From NCBI GenBank assembly GCA_949297365.1, contig CASFSL010000042.1, positions 1 to 35,561 of the forward strand: a DNA stretch of 35,561 nucleotides. Direction: 5' to 3'. Source of the stretch: an uncultured Bacteroidales bacterium. GTDB lineage: Bacteria > Bacteroidota > Bacteroidia > Bacteroidales > UBA932. Position numbers and translations under genes: made by a program. This document shows, in pieces, positions 16,968 through 25,129 of the stretch; the first letter of the stretch is position 1, and every line of letters starts with the position of its first letter. The notes under the pieces are model-generated. The model was not told the DNA's origin. It made no database searches and saw nothing but the letters and a program-made list of their open reading frames with translations.

Positions 16968-19301
16968 ATGAGATCTTTTCTACGGTTCATCTCCCGCAAC
17001 AGCCTCTACACGGTGATAGAGGTGGCGGGCATGGCCATTGCCCTGGCATTCATTATATTCATCGGGACATACGTAACTCAGGAGAGCAGTTACGACACGT
17101 TCGTCGGCGAGGATATCTACATCGGTTCGGATTCTGAGTTCTTCGGTCTCAGCGGGACCATCAAGGAATCCGTTGAGGGCCGCTATCCGGACATTGAGGC
17201 CATCTGCCGGCTGATCGGCACCAAATCCCTCAACGGGCTGGACCTGAGCACTTCGATAGGCGACGAGACCCTGGTGCAGAATGCCCTGTGTGTGGATTCC
17301 AACTTTCTGTCGCTCATCCCCGTACCAATGGTCTCCGGAGACAGAGGCAGTGCGCTTGAGGCCACCGGATCGGTCATCATCTCCCGTTCCTTCGCCGACC
17401 AATGGTTTCCCGAAGGCAATGCCGTGGGCAACAGCGTGGACATCACAGCCGGCGGGGAAAAAGCCAGTCTGATAGTTACCGGCATATTCGAGGATATGGA
17501 ACGGACCGTGCTGCCGCAGTGCGATATGATCTACCGTTTAGACTTCTTGGAGAGATACGTTCCATATCTGACACGCAACGGCAACGGTACGACGGTAACC
17601 CTCTACAAGATACGCGAAGGAGCTGACCTCAGCACCATCAGCCGGGAGATTCTGGGAATACTGAAAGAGAGCGACGCTCTCTATATGTCCGGCATCTGCA
17701 CTGAATACCGCTTAGTACCTTTCAAGGAGGTGCACTACGGAAGCGGGGCCAATTACCCCTTCCCCTTTGAGAACATCGTAAACCGGGACATGCTGCGGCT
17801 CTTCACCGCCGCCGGAGTGCTGCTGCTGGTATTTGCCCTGCTCAACTACATCTCGCTGACCACTGCCCAGGTGGGATTCAGAGTCAGGGAGATGGCGACC
17901 CGCAGGCTGATAGGTTCCTCCCGCGCAGGCATCATCCTCCGCTACATCGGAGAGTCCTTGGCCGTGACTGCCGTGGCCTTCATACTCGGATTTATCCTCG
18001 CAGAGGCCACCTCCCCTCTCTTCAACACCCTCATCGGCAAGACCTACAGCCCTCTCGCGTCCCTGACCTGGGGCACGGCAGCTCTGTGGGCCGGAGTCAT
18101 CGTGCTGCTGTCAGTCATCGCCGGCATCATCCCCGCCATGATGGTGTCGCGCTACAGACCGATAGACATCGTCCGGGGCGAGTTCTCGAGGGCGAGCAAG
18201 ATGATTCTCGGAAGGATTTTCCTTGTAGTCCAGAATGTCGCCGCCATAGGAGCCGTAGCCATCTCCATTGCCATGTTCCTGCAGCTGCGCCACATGGTGG
18301 AGAAGCCCATGGGCTATACCAGAGACTCCCTTGTAGATGTGACTGGCTCCAACACTCAGAATCCCGACGACTTCCTCAAGGACCGTCTGAAGTCCCTGCC
18401 GTGCGTGGCGGAAGTGGGATGGACACAGGGATGTCCGGCGGGCGGGCGCAGAAGCTCGTGGGGTATGGAACTGGACGGAAACCGCTACAGCGTAGTCATG
18501 TTTGACGGAGACACCACGGCGCTGCGCCTGCTGGGTGTAAGGATTCTCAGCCAGAATTCCGAGCCTCTGCCGGGCACATTTTACTTTACCCGCAGGACTG
18601 CCGCCGCTTTAGGGATGGACATGAATACGACTCTGTTCGAATATGACTACGGTGCCATCAACGTCTGCGGTATCATCGACGACCTGTGGATGGGCAACGC
18701 CAACTCCACCGACAACGACATGCTGATATGGACCGTACAGCCTTCGGAGCCTCAGATGCTCGGAAATATGACCTCACTGGTTGTGAAGGTCAACGGAGAC
18801 CCGGATGATGCTGTCCGCACGATACAGGAATTCTACTCCGACGAGAAACCGGACCTGAGCGTCACCGTAGAGACCTACGAGAACATCTACCGCCGCACTT
18901 ACACCGCCGAGGACCGCAGCCTCAGGATTACCGGCCTCTTTGCTCTGCTCACCATCGTCCTGACAGTCATGGCCATGGTCGCCATGAGCACCTATTACGC
19001 CCGCCAGAGAGCCAAGAGCACAGCCGTCCGCAAGATCATGGGCTGCCCCCGCTCCGAGATATACACCCATACGCTCGCCAGCTTCCTGTCCGCCTCCCTG
19101 ATTGCCGCCGTCATAGCAGTTCCTCTGATCTACACCTACACCGGACGGTGGCTGCAGACCTATTCCTACCACATAGGCAACTATTGGTGGATATACCTGC
19201 TGGCACTGCTCATCGTGGCTGCAATCGCCGCTCTCGCCATCACCTACCGGGCCGTGCAGCTGATGAATACCAATCCTGCCACGGCCCTCCGCAAAGACTG
19301 A
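16968..19301 (+). CDS. FtsX/MacB-type ABC transporter permease
   Basis: A 777-residue membrane protein. Its layout is a doubled MacB-periplasmic-core plus FtsX module: a TM helix near residues 15-36, a large extracytoplasmic domain, three TM helices (about 275-395), a second TM and periplasmic domain (about 410-650), and three C-terminal TM helices. It ends with the typical MNTNPATALRKD. Such stand-alone permeases are frequent in Bacteroidetes and need a separate ATPase, which is not in this window. The substrate is unknown; export of peptides, lipids or drugs is possible. It lies 155 bp after tRNA-Thr. No clear TAnnTTTG box was found in front of it. Confidence 0.92.
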   Translation: MRSFLRFISRNSLYTVIEVAGMAIALAFIIFIGTYVTQESSYDTFVGEDIYIGSDSEFFGLSGTIKESVEGRYPDIEAICRLIGTKSLNGLDLSTSIGDETLVQNALCVDSNFLSLIPVPMVSGDRGSALEATGSVIISRSFADQWFPEGNAVGNSVDITAGGEKASLIVTGIFEDMERTVLPQCDMIYRLDFLERYVPYLTRNGNGTTVTLYKIREGADLSTISREILGILKESDALYMSGICTEYRLVPFKEVHYGSGANYPFPFENIVNRDMLRLFTAAGVLLLVFALLNYISLTTAQVGFRVREMATRRLIGSSRAGIILRYIGESLAVTAVAFILGFILAEATSPLFNTLIGKTYSPLASLTWGTAALWAGVIVLLSVIAGIIPAMMVSRYRPIDIVRGEFSRASKMILGRIFLVVQNVAAIGAVAISIAMFLQLRHMVEKPMGYTRDSLVDVTGSNTQNPDDFLKDRLKSLPCVAEVGWTQGCPAGGRRSSWGMELDGNRYSVVMFDGDTTALRLLGVRILSQNSEPLPGTFYFTRRTAAALGMDMNTTLFEYDYGAINVCGIIDDLWMGNANSTDNDMLIWTVQPSEPQMLGNMTSLVVKVNGDPDDAVRTIQEFYSDEKPDLSVTVETYENIYRRTYTAEDRSLRITGLFALLTIVLTVMAMVAMSTYYARQRAKSTAVRKIMGCPRSEIYTHTLASFLSASLIAAVIAVPLIYTYTGRWLQTYSYHIGNYWWIYLLALLIVAAIAALAITYRAVQLMNTNPATALRKD

Positions 19302-19390
19302 TTTGCGCCATTTGTGCCATTTCTGACACAAATAGAGTTCGGCACGATTTTTTCAATGTCATACGGCATTAGTTATTAAACAGTTTTTAA

Positions 19391-20065
19391 ATGGGTTTAG
19401 AAATTCTACTTATCCTCATCATCGCCGTTGTCGGCATGATAGTACAGAGCAGACTGCAGAGAGTATTCGCAAAATATTCAAAAGTGATGTTCCATGGCGG
19501 CCTTACCGGCCGGGAAGTGGCGGAGAAGATGCTGCGCGACCACGGCATCCGTGATGTTCAGGTCACCAATGTACGCGGTCATCTCACAGACCACTACAAT
19601 CCCGCCAACAAGACCCTGAACCTCTCCGACTCGGTATACAACAGCAACAGCGTGGCGGCAGCGGCAGTAGCGGCCCACGAATGCGGACATGCCGTACAGC
19701 ACGCGGAAGGCTACGCATTCCTGAAAATGCGCTCGGCCCTCGTGCCCATCGTGCAGTTCTCCTCGATGTTCGCCCAGATAGTGATTATCCTGGGACTGAT
19801 CATGATGACGGCTTTCCCTGCCCTCTACTGGATAGGCATCGCCATGTTCTTCATGATCTTCCTCTTCAGCGCCATCACCCTGCCGGTGGAGTACAATGCC
19901 TCAGCCCGCGCCCTCGCCTGGCTGGAAAGGTCCAATACGCTTTCTCAAGTTGAGCTGGAGCAGGCAAAGACTACCCTCAGCTGGGCAGCCCGCACATATC
20001 TCGTCGCCGCCCTCAGTGCCCTGGCCTCCCTCATCTACTATCTGGGATTCCGCAGCAACGACTAG
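19391..20065 (+). CDS. YugP-type membrane zinc metallopeptidase
   Basis: A 224-residue inner-membrane protein of the Zn_peptidase_2 (YugP) family. An N-terminal TM helix (residues 3-20) is followed by the zinc motif HECGH at 96-100 (AAHECGHAVQH). Two central TM helices (about 115-160) and one near the C-terminus follow. The substrate is unknown for the family. The start is the ATG at 19391, 89 bp after the permease stop. A strong intrinsic terminator follows at 20119-20144, so this gene ends its transcript. Confidence 0.93.
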   Translation: MGLEILLILIIAVVGMIVQSRLQRVFAKYSKVMFHGGLTGREVAEKMLRDHGIRDVQVTNVRGHLTDHYNPANKTLNLSDSVYNSNSVAAAAVAAHECGHAVQHAEGYAFLKMRSALVPIVQFSSMFAQIVIILGLIMMTAFPALYWIGIAMFFMIFLFSAITLPVEYNASARALAWLERSNTLSQVELEQAKTTLSWAARTYLVAALSALASLIYYLGFRSND

Positions 20066-20118
20066 ATTTTGCCAAAAGCGTAAAAAAGTTCTGACCACTT
20101 TCGTAAAAACTTGATACA

Positions 20119-20144
20119 AGGCGGCTTCGGCTGCCTTTATTTTT
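20119..20144 (+). terminator. Intrinsic terminator after the YugP-type gene
   Basis: Stem AGGCGGC/GCTGCCT with a TTCG tetraloop (20119-20136), followed by TTATTTTT. It separates the peptidase gene from the toxin-antitoxin-like pair, which has its own promoter box immediately after. Confidence 0.85.
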
Positions 20145-20145
20145 G

Positions 20146-20153
20146 TAGCTTTG
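20146..20153 (+). promoter_or_regulatory. -7 promoter box for the VapBC-like pair
   Basis: TAGCTTTG matches TAnnTTTG exactly, two bases after the terminator T-run and 30 nt before the ATG at 20184. Confidence 0.6.
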
Positions 20154-20183
20154 CCTTATGTTTAATCTTTTAATATGTGAGTT

Positions 20184-20354
20184 ATGGAAAATGTGAATGA
20201 ACAAAAGAGCGAACAGAATCAGACTCCACAGACAGTACAGAGCGAACCGGACAACACCAATGCCGGAAAGAAAAGGAAGGTCAGCAGGACCTGGGAGGCC
20301 GCCATGCGGTTGAAGGGAAGCATTGAGGTGTATGACCCGAAATTTCTGCTTTGA
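20184..20354 (+). CDS. Putative antitoxin of a VapBC-like pair
   Basis: A 56-residue protein that starts MENVNEQKSEQNQ, has a Lys/Arg stretch (GKKRKVSRTWEAAMRLKG) and ends SIEVYDPKFLL. The N-terminal half is polar and probably disordered, and the C-terminal half fits a short antitoxin segment that wraps around its toxin. The evidence for its role is mostly position: it lies directly before a PIN-domain reading frame, follows its own promoter box, and is the size expected. The TGA stop is one base before the ATG of the next frame (TGACATG). I do not recognise a DNA-binding fold. Confidence 0.6.
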   Translation: MENVNEQKSEQNQTPQTVQSEPDNTNAGKKRKVSRTWEAAMRLKGSIEVYDPKFLL

Positions 20355-20355
20355 C

Positions 20356-20774
20356 ATGATCTTATTGACACCAACATTTTTGTATTTCTTGCCCTAGATG
20401 CGGAAATGCTGAGCGGAGATAATGCGGCTATTATTCAGGAACCGGACACAGTACTTTGCATAAGCACTGAATCCGTCAGAGAACTCATCACAGGCTACAG
20501 GTCTAAAGGACTTGGCTCAAAACGCTGGAAATCAGCAGAAGAAATCATCAACGCCATCAAAGACGAATTCTTCATCAATATCATTCCGATCAAAACCGAA
20601 CATCTGAGGACCTACGCAAGACTCCGGCTCAACACACAGCAGGACCACAAGGACCCGTCAGGCCACGTCATCATCTCCCACGCCATCACGGAGCACCTGC
20701 CGCTGATTTCCAGCGATACCCGCTTCGGCTACTACCGTCCCCAAGGCCTCGACTTCATCTACAACCAGCGGTAA
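20356..20774 (+). pseudogene. Damaged VapC-like PIN-domain toxin
   Basis: The protein frame reads DLIDTNIFVFLALDAEML and continues to FIYNQR at 20774, about 139 residues, like Bacteroidales VapC toxins (PIN ribonucleases). Two lesions are visible. First, the only nearby ATG (20356) is out of frame: two bases instead of three separate it from CTTATTGAC, a one-base deletion relative to the expected start. The first in-frame ATG is at 20406, after the catalytic DTN motif. Second, the conserved HKDPSDH motif reads HKDPSGH, losing an active-site aspartate. The first Asp, the Glu in SVRELI and the Asp in ISSDTRF remain. I infer an inactive toxin. A rare ATT start at 20364 would rescue only the first lesion. 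Confidence 0.7.
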
Positions 20775-21482
20775 TCTGATCTGCAGACGGCGTTACCACT
20801 GCCGTAAAACTTCTACCGGCGGCACTGCCTGACGAGGACGGAAATGCCGTATGGTTATTTTTTGAAGCGGCGGTGCAGGCTCAGGGAAATCACTCTTGAT
20901 TCACAGCAACTTACAAAACGCACCGCACATTTGGCCTGTGTCAAACCGGGTCAAATGTGCATCGCCCTGACGCAACGCCCTGATATTCAACAACTGTCAC
21001 ATCACCTCTGCACCGCCACTTCAAAAACCACCCATCACGAGCCCTCACATCAGGGCGGTGATGGCTGTGGCCGGTATCTCTCGATGCCGCAGCTACCGGC
21101 GATGGTTCGCAATGCTACGGCATGTGCGAGCATCGGTCGGCCGTATAACGAACTGTATCATTGATACTTACCGAAATCGCTGATGGATTTCGCCTACTCA
21201 AAAGGCTTCGAAATCCACACTTTCAAGAACGCAACTAACTGATTATACAACACTTCCGCCAAAAACAAGATGCCCGTACTTTCCGTTTTGCGCCCATAGT
21301 TGACGTCGGGGCATAGCCGCTCACTTACCCTTCCTCCGCATATTTCCACATCTCACCGCAAAGATCACACTCAAATCATATATCGATGAATATCAATAAC
21401 TTACAGATACACACCGCTTCCCTACTTACCATTACCGTCACGGACTGCCTGTCGACTCTGCACTTTCATGACACGACCGCTT
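20775..21482. other. Intergenic stretch without genes, rich in repeats
   Basis: No convincing coding region is present on either strand. The stretch holds the 169-bp MITE-like element (20859-21027), a hairpin at 21032-21064 (CCATCAC/GTGATGG with inner GCCCT/AGGGC), and a third partial relative of the element core at 21387-21420 (TATCAATAACTTAC then CACCGCTTC). The rest shows nothing I can name. An open frame at 20844-21164 covers the element itself and is not credible. Confidence 0.6.
20859..21027. mobile_element. MITE-like element with 20-bp terminal inverted repeats, copy 2
   Basis: The left end TTTTTGAAGCGGCGGTGCAG (20859-20878) and right end CTGCACCGCCACTTCAAAAA (21008-21027) are inverted repeats matching at 19 of 20 positions. 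The 169-bp element contains a central hairpin with GCACATTTGGCC at 20925-20936 pairing with GGTCAAATGTGC at 20949-20960. From 20898 to the right end it aligns without gaps to 159-288. No transposase is nearby, so it would be non-autonomous. I do not recognise the family, and no target duplication is clear. Confidence 0.65.
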
Positions 21483-21627
21483 CCACAACGGCAGCATTTT
21501 CAGCAATTCACTGCCATTGCGGAAAATGGAGAAGCGGTGAATGTGGTTCAGAACGCCTGTAGTGGCGATCTGCGTCCTCAGCGGCTTCCACAACGGCAGC
21601 ATTTCCCACAATTTCCTGCCATTGCGG
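21483..21627 (-). repeat. Left 105-bp hairpin repeat array (two units, inverted)
   Basis: Two 40-nt hairpins (21483-21522 and 21588-21627) start exactly 105 bp apart. Each has arms CCACAACGGCAG and CTGCCATTGCGG. They are the reverse complement of the hairpins in the right array at 23966-24320. The 65-bp linker between them resembles the B-type linker there (GCGTTCTGAACCACAT versus GCATTCTGAACCGCAT, compared after reverse complementing). The array ends 26 bp past the stop codon of the UvrA-like gene, so it could also act as its 3' end structure. Confidence 0.8.
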
Positions 21628-21652
21628 AAGGATGGAGGGCTGAAGGATGGAT

Positions 21653-23920
21653 TTACAGATACTGCTTGGTGATGGAGCGTGGAGCGGAAAGAACACCGGA
21701 AGGGATGCCGGAGTAGAGGAGCTCGCCGCCGGAGCCGCCGCCGGAGGGGCCGAGCTCGATGAGCCAGTCGGCGGACTTGATCAGGTCTGTGTTGTGCTCG
21801 ACGAGGATGACAGTGTTGCCGGCCGAGACCATCGAGCGGAACAGGCAGCCGATATGCTCCACATCCTTGAAATGCAAGCCGTCCGTCGGCTCGTCAAGGA
21901 TGAATATCCTGCGGCTCTGACCGAGGCGTGAGGCCAGTTTCATGCGTTGAAGCTCTCCGCCGGAGAGAGTAGACAGAGCCTGATTCAGATGCAGATAGAC
22001 CAGTCCGACATCCATCAGCGAACGCAGCTTCTCCTCTATTACCGTACCTGCGAAATAGCGGGAAGCCACCCTGACAGTCATGTCCATCACCTGAGCGATA
22101 TTGTACTCTCCGCGGATCTTATATTGCAGAGCCTCGGGCGAATAGCGCAGACCTCCGCAGGCCTCGCAGACCGTCTCCACCGAATCCATGAAAGCCATCT
22201 CGGAGACGATTACCCCCTTGCCTCCGCAGACCGGACAGCCGCCCTTCGAATTGAAGGCGAACCAGTCCGCACTGACCTTATTTTCCTTGGCGAAAATCTT
22301 CCGGATGTCGTCGGCCACACCCATATAGGTAGCCGGTGTGGAGCGGAGGGACGCTCCGATATTTTTCTGACTGATATACTCGATGTCCTCCTGCACCGGA
22401 TATGCGTCCATCAGGCACTGGATCAGCGAGCTCTTGCCCGAGCCGGCCACTCCTGCCACGACAGTCAGCACCCCGAGGGGGAAGTCCACCGAGATGTGCT
22501 TGAGATTGTGCAGCGAGGCATTCTCCACCTTGAAGAAAGACTCGGGCTGCAGCGGAGCCGGATTGAAATCCGATGTCATCTCCAGCATACGGCCGGTGTC
22601 GGTGCCGCTTTTCAGCAGCCCTTCCAGCGGGCCCTCGTACATTATCCGGCCGCCTTCCATCCCGGCATCGGGTCCCATGTCCACGATGTGGTCCGCGATA
22701 CGGATCATCTCCTTGTGGTGCTCGACGAGCAGGACCGTATTGCCGTGGTCGCGGAGCTTGCGGACCGAGTTCTTGAGCAGGGCGATGTCGTGGTTGTGCA
22801 GGCCGACGCTGGGCTCGTCGAGGATGTAGAGCAGGTCGGAGAGGGACGAGTTGATGTACTTGGCTATCTTGCATCTCTGGGCCTCGCCGCCGGAGAGCGT
22901 ACCCACCGAACGCTCTAAGGTCAGGTATCCCAAGCCTATCTCCTCCAGGGCTTCTAACCGACGGAGCACACCCTGCCTTATATCATGGGCCAGCGGACTC
23001 TCGAGCATGCCGCCCGGCTGAGGCTCAGCCAGCCACTGACGCAATTCCGACACCGACATGGCCGTCACCTCCGCGATGTTCTTCCCGTCTATGCGGCAGG
23101 TGAGCACCTTGGGGTTGAGCCGGGTACCGCCGCAGTCGGGGCAGATACCGGTGCGGAGCATGGGGTCAAGGACCTTGCGGTGCAGCAGGCCCTCCTCGGA
23201 GTTGATGATGCTGCGGTACATGCGGGGTATCAGGCCCTCGTATTTGGCTGTCTTGGGCCAGTTCGACGGAGGGTTCTTGAGGCGGATCTGGGGCGAATAG
23301 AGGAAGAGGTCCAGTTCCTCGGGGGTGTAGTCGCGGATCTTCTTGTCGAGGTCGAACAGTCCGCTGTGGGCGTATCGTATCCATCTCCAGCCGCCTTTGT
23401 GGAATGCGATGTAGTGAATCGTATCCTCGTCATTGAGGCTCTTGTCGAAGTCCACCAGCTTGTGGATGTCCAGCTCGCGTATCTCTCCTAAGCCGGAGCA
23501 CCGGGGGCAGCTGCCCTGCGGATGATTGAAGGAAAATGTGTCGGAATATCCTACGAAGGGCTGTCCGACGCGGGAAAAGAGGAGCCGCAGCAGCGGGTGG
23601 ATGTCCGTGTAGGTCGCTACGGTAGAGCGGGAATTGGAGGCCGGTTTCTTCTGGTCAATGACTATCGCCACGGGCAGGTTCTCCACGCTGCCGACATGCG
23701 GGCGGCCGTACTTCGGGAGGTACTGCTGGACAAATGACGGAAAGGTGTCGTTGAGCTCGCGGCGCGACTTGGCCGCCACCGTATCCAGCACCAGCGAGGA
23801 CTTGCCTGAGCCGGACACTCCGGTGAACACCGTTATCCGATACTTCGGGATGCGCAGCGAGACATGCTGCAAGTTATTCTCGCACGCATCGTTAATCGTT
23901 ATATATTCTCTGTCTGTCAT
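21653..23920 (-). CDS. Short UvrA paralogue (UvrA2/DrrC-like ABC ATPase)
   Basis: A 755-residue tandem ABC ATPase of the UvrA superfamily. Both nucleotide-binding sites are intact: Walker A GVSGSGKSS (34-42) and GVAGSGKSS, signatures LSGGEAQR and LSGGELQR, and Walker B ILDEPSVGLH and ILDEPTDGLH. It lacks the UvrB-binding insertion of true UvrA (about 940 residues), and the first CxxC of the N-terminal zinc module is missing (only CPRC at 138-141). The second module is complete (CPVC...CEAC). This pattern fits UvrA paralogues linked to DNA-binding-drug resistance rather than nucleotide excision repair. The gene lies alone between inverted 105-bp repeat arrays. No promoter box was found, and its promoter would overlap the right array. 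Confidence 0.9.
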   Translation of the reverse strand: MTDREYITINDACENNLQHVSLRIPKYRITVFTGVSGSGKSSLVLDTVAAKSRRELNDTFPSFVQQYLPKYGRPHVGSVENLPVAIVIDQKKPASNSRSTVATYTDIHPLLRLLFSRVGQPFVGYSDTFSFNHPQGSCPRCSGLGEIRELDIHKLVDFDKSLNDEDTIHYIAFHKGGWRWIRYAHSGLFDLDKKIRDYTPEELDLFLYSPQIRLKNPPSNWPKTAKYEGLIPRMYRSIINSEEGLLHRKVLDPMLRTGICPDCGGTRLNPKVLTCRIDGKNIAEVTAMSVSELRQWLAEPQPGGMLESPLAHDIRQGVLRRLEALEEIGLGYLTLERSVGTLSGGEAQRCKIAKYINSSLSDLLYILDEPSVGLHNHDIALLKNSVRKLRDHGNTVLLVEHHKEMIRIADHIVDMGPDAGMEGGRIMYEGPLEGLLKSGTDTGRMLEMTSDFNPAPLQPESFFKVENASLHNLKHISVDFPLGVLTVVAGVAGSGKSSLIQCLMDAYPVQEDIEYISQKNIGASLRSTPATYMGVADDIRKIFAKENKVSADWFAFNSKGGCPVCGGKGVIVSEMAFMDSVETVCEACGGLRYSPEALQYKIRGEYNIAQVMDMTVRVASRYFAGTVIEEKLRSLMDVGLVYLHLNQALSTLSGGELQRMKLASRLGQSRRIFILDEPTDGLHFKDVEHIGCLFRSMVSAGNTVILVEHNTDLIKSADWLIELGPSGGGSGGELLYSGIPSGVLSAPRSITKQYL

Positions 23921-23965
23921 AATTCGTAAATCTATTCACCTAAACCGCACCGGCACTTACTCCTT

Positions 23966-24355
23966 CCGCAACGGCAGTGAATCACGGGAAACGCTGCCGT
24001 TGTGGATACCGTCGGAAACACACACCCCATCCACAGACGTTCTGGACCTTGTTCCCTTTCTCTCCTCCTTCCGCAACGGCACCGAATCGCAGGAAACACT
24101 GCCGTTGTGGTTGCCGCCAAAAGAGCATACCGCCTCCACAAGCATTCTGAACCGCATCACCGGTCTCTCTTCTTGCCGCAACGGCAGTGAATTGCGGAAA
24201 ATGCTGCCGTTGTGGATGCTCCCGGAAACACACATCCCATCCACAGACGTTCTGGGCCTTGTTCCCTTTCTCTCCTCTTTCCGCAACGGCACCGAATAGC
24301 GGGAATCGCTGCCGTTGTGGTGGCACCCGGAAGCGCATACCGCCTCCGGGAGGCA
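23966..24355 (+). repeat. Right 105-bp hairpin repeat array (four hairpins)
   Basis: Four 40-nt hairpins start at 23966, 24071, 24176 and 24281, exactly 105 bp apart. Each has arms like CCGCAACGGCAG and CTGCCGTTGTGG. The 65-bp linkers alternate between type A (contains CCATCCACAGACGTTCTGG) and type B (contains GCATACCGCCTCC), so the real unit is a 210-bp dimer present about twice. Because 105 is divisible by three, open frames run through it on both strands, but they look like artefacts. It lies between the start of the UvrA-like gene (46 bp away) and the end of the LOG-like gene. Confidence 0.88.
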
Positions 24356-24378
24356 GCACTCCCTGACGGCTCGAGCAA

Positions 24379-24951
24379 TTATTCGCCGGCCAGCACTTTT
24401 GCGATTATCTCATCGACGGTGGAGCAGAAACACGGTATGGCCGCATCGGCTGCGGACATGAAGCCACGGGAAGCCATCGTTTCAAAAAGCTCGCGCAAGC
24501 AGTCGTAATAACCGTCGGTATTGAGAATGAATACCGGCTTGGCGTGTTCCCGGAGCTGATGGCCGAGCAACCAGCAGAACAGCTCGTGCATGGTGCCGTA
24601 GCTGCCGGGCAGGACGATGCAGGCCTGACTGAGCTCCGTCATCTTAGCCACCCGGGACGCTAAGTCCGGAGTCTCTATCATTTCTGCGAGCCCCTGCGCC
24701 CGCACCTCTATCCGGCGATCCTGCGATTCCTTCTTGCCCTTGAAATTCTTGGGAAACACTCCGGTCACCCGACCGCCTGCCTGAATCGCAGCCGAGGCCA
24801 TCGTCCACATCGTACCTACCGATGCCCCGCCGTAGACTATTTCCACACCGGCCTGAGCCAGACGGCGTCCGAGTTCGGCCGCATTGTCCGCATACACCGG
24901 CGAATTTCCGGCCGCCGATCCCAGGTACACTACCACTTTCTTTACAACCAT
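24379..24951 (-). CDS. LOG-family protein (nucleotide 5'-monophosphate phosphoribohydrolase-like)
   Basis: A 190-residue Rossmann-fold protein of the LOG/YvdD family, which cleaves the ribose phosphate from nucleoside monophosphates and is often misnamed lysine decarboxylase. N-terminal VVVYLGSAAGNSPVY and the middle YGGASVGTMWTMA fit. The signature PGGxGTxxE reads PGSYGTMHE (115-123), and the usual ERKxxM reads SRVAKM, so the active site is slightly divergent although the Arg and Glu remain. I use the ATG at 24951 rather than the TTG at 24966. The stop is 24 bp from the right repeat array. It is probably expressed alone. Confidence 0.88.
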   Translation of the reverse strand: MVVKKVVVYLGSAAGNSPVYADNAAELGRRLAQAGVEIVYGGASVGTMWTMASAAIQAGGRVTGVFPKNFKGKKESQDRRIEVRAQGLAEMIETPDLASRVAKMTELSQACIVLPGSYGTMHELFCWLLGHQLREHAKPVFILNTDGYYDCLRELFETMASRGFMSAADAAIPCFCSTVDEIIAKVLAGE

Positions 24952-25129
24952 AAAGCAAATATCCAATATCTAACTAATTATCTATTACCGCATTAGCATT
25001 TCCATCGGTGCTCTATGGCCTCCAAAAACAGACCATAGGGCAACCCACATCCTCACAAACATCTGGCTATCAAACATATACAAAACAACAGCGTGCTTCA
25101 TACCCACAAACTTGCCTGCATCAAGAGCA

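Noticed and set aside
20844-21164. 106-residue open frame over the MITE-like element
   Set aside because: It includes both inverted ends and the core hairpin, and its counterpart in copy 1 is not conserved as protein.
23634-24299. 221-residue open frame, and antisense frames, through the 105-bp array
   Set aside because: The repeat length is a multiple of three, so several frames stay open by chance. The frames extend into the UvrA-like gene's antisense strand and lack any recognisable domain.
23966-24320. CRISPR array
   Set aside because: The spacing is regular, but the 65-bp linkers repeat in an A/B alternation and are not unique spacers. No cas genes are present, and the 40-nt units are long hairpins with diverged arms.
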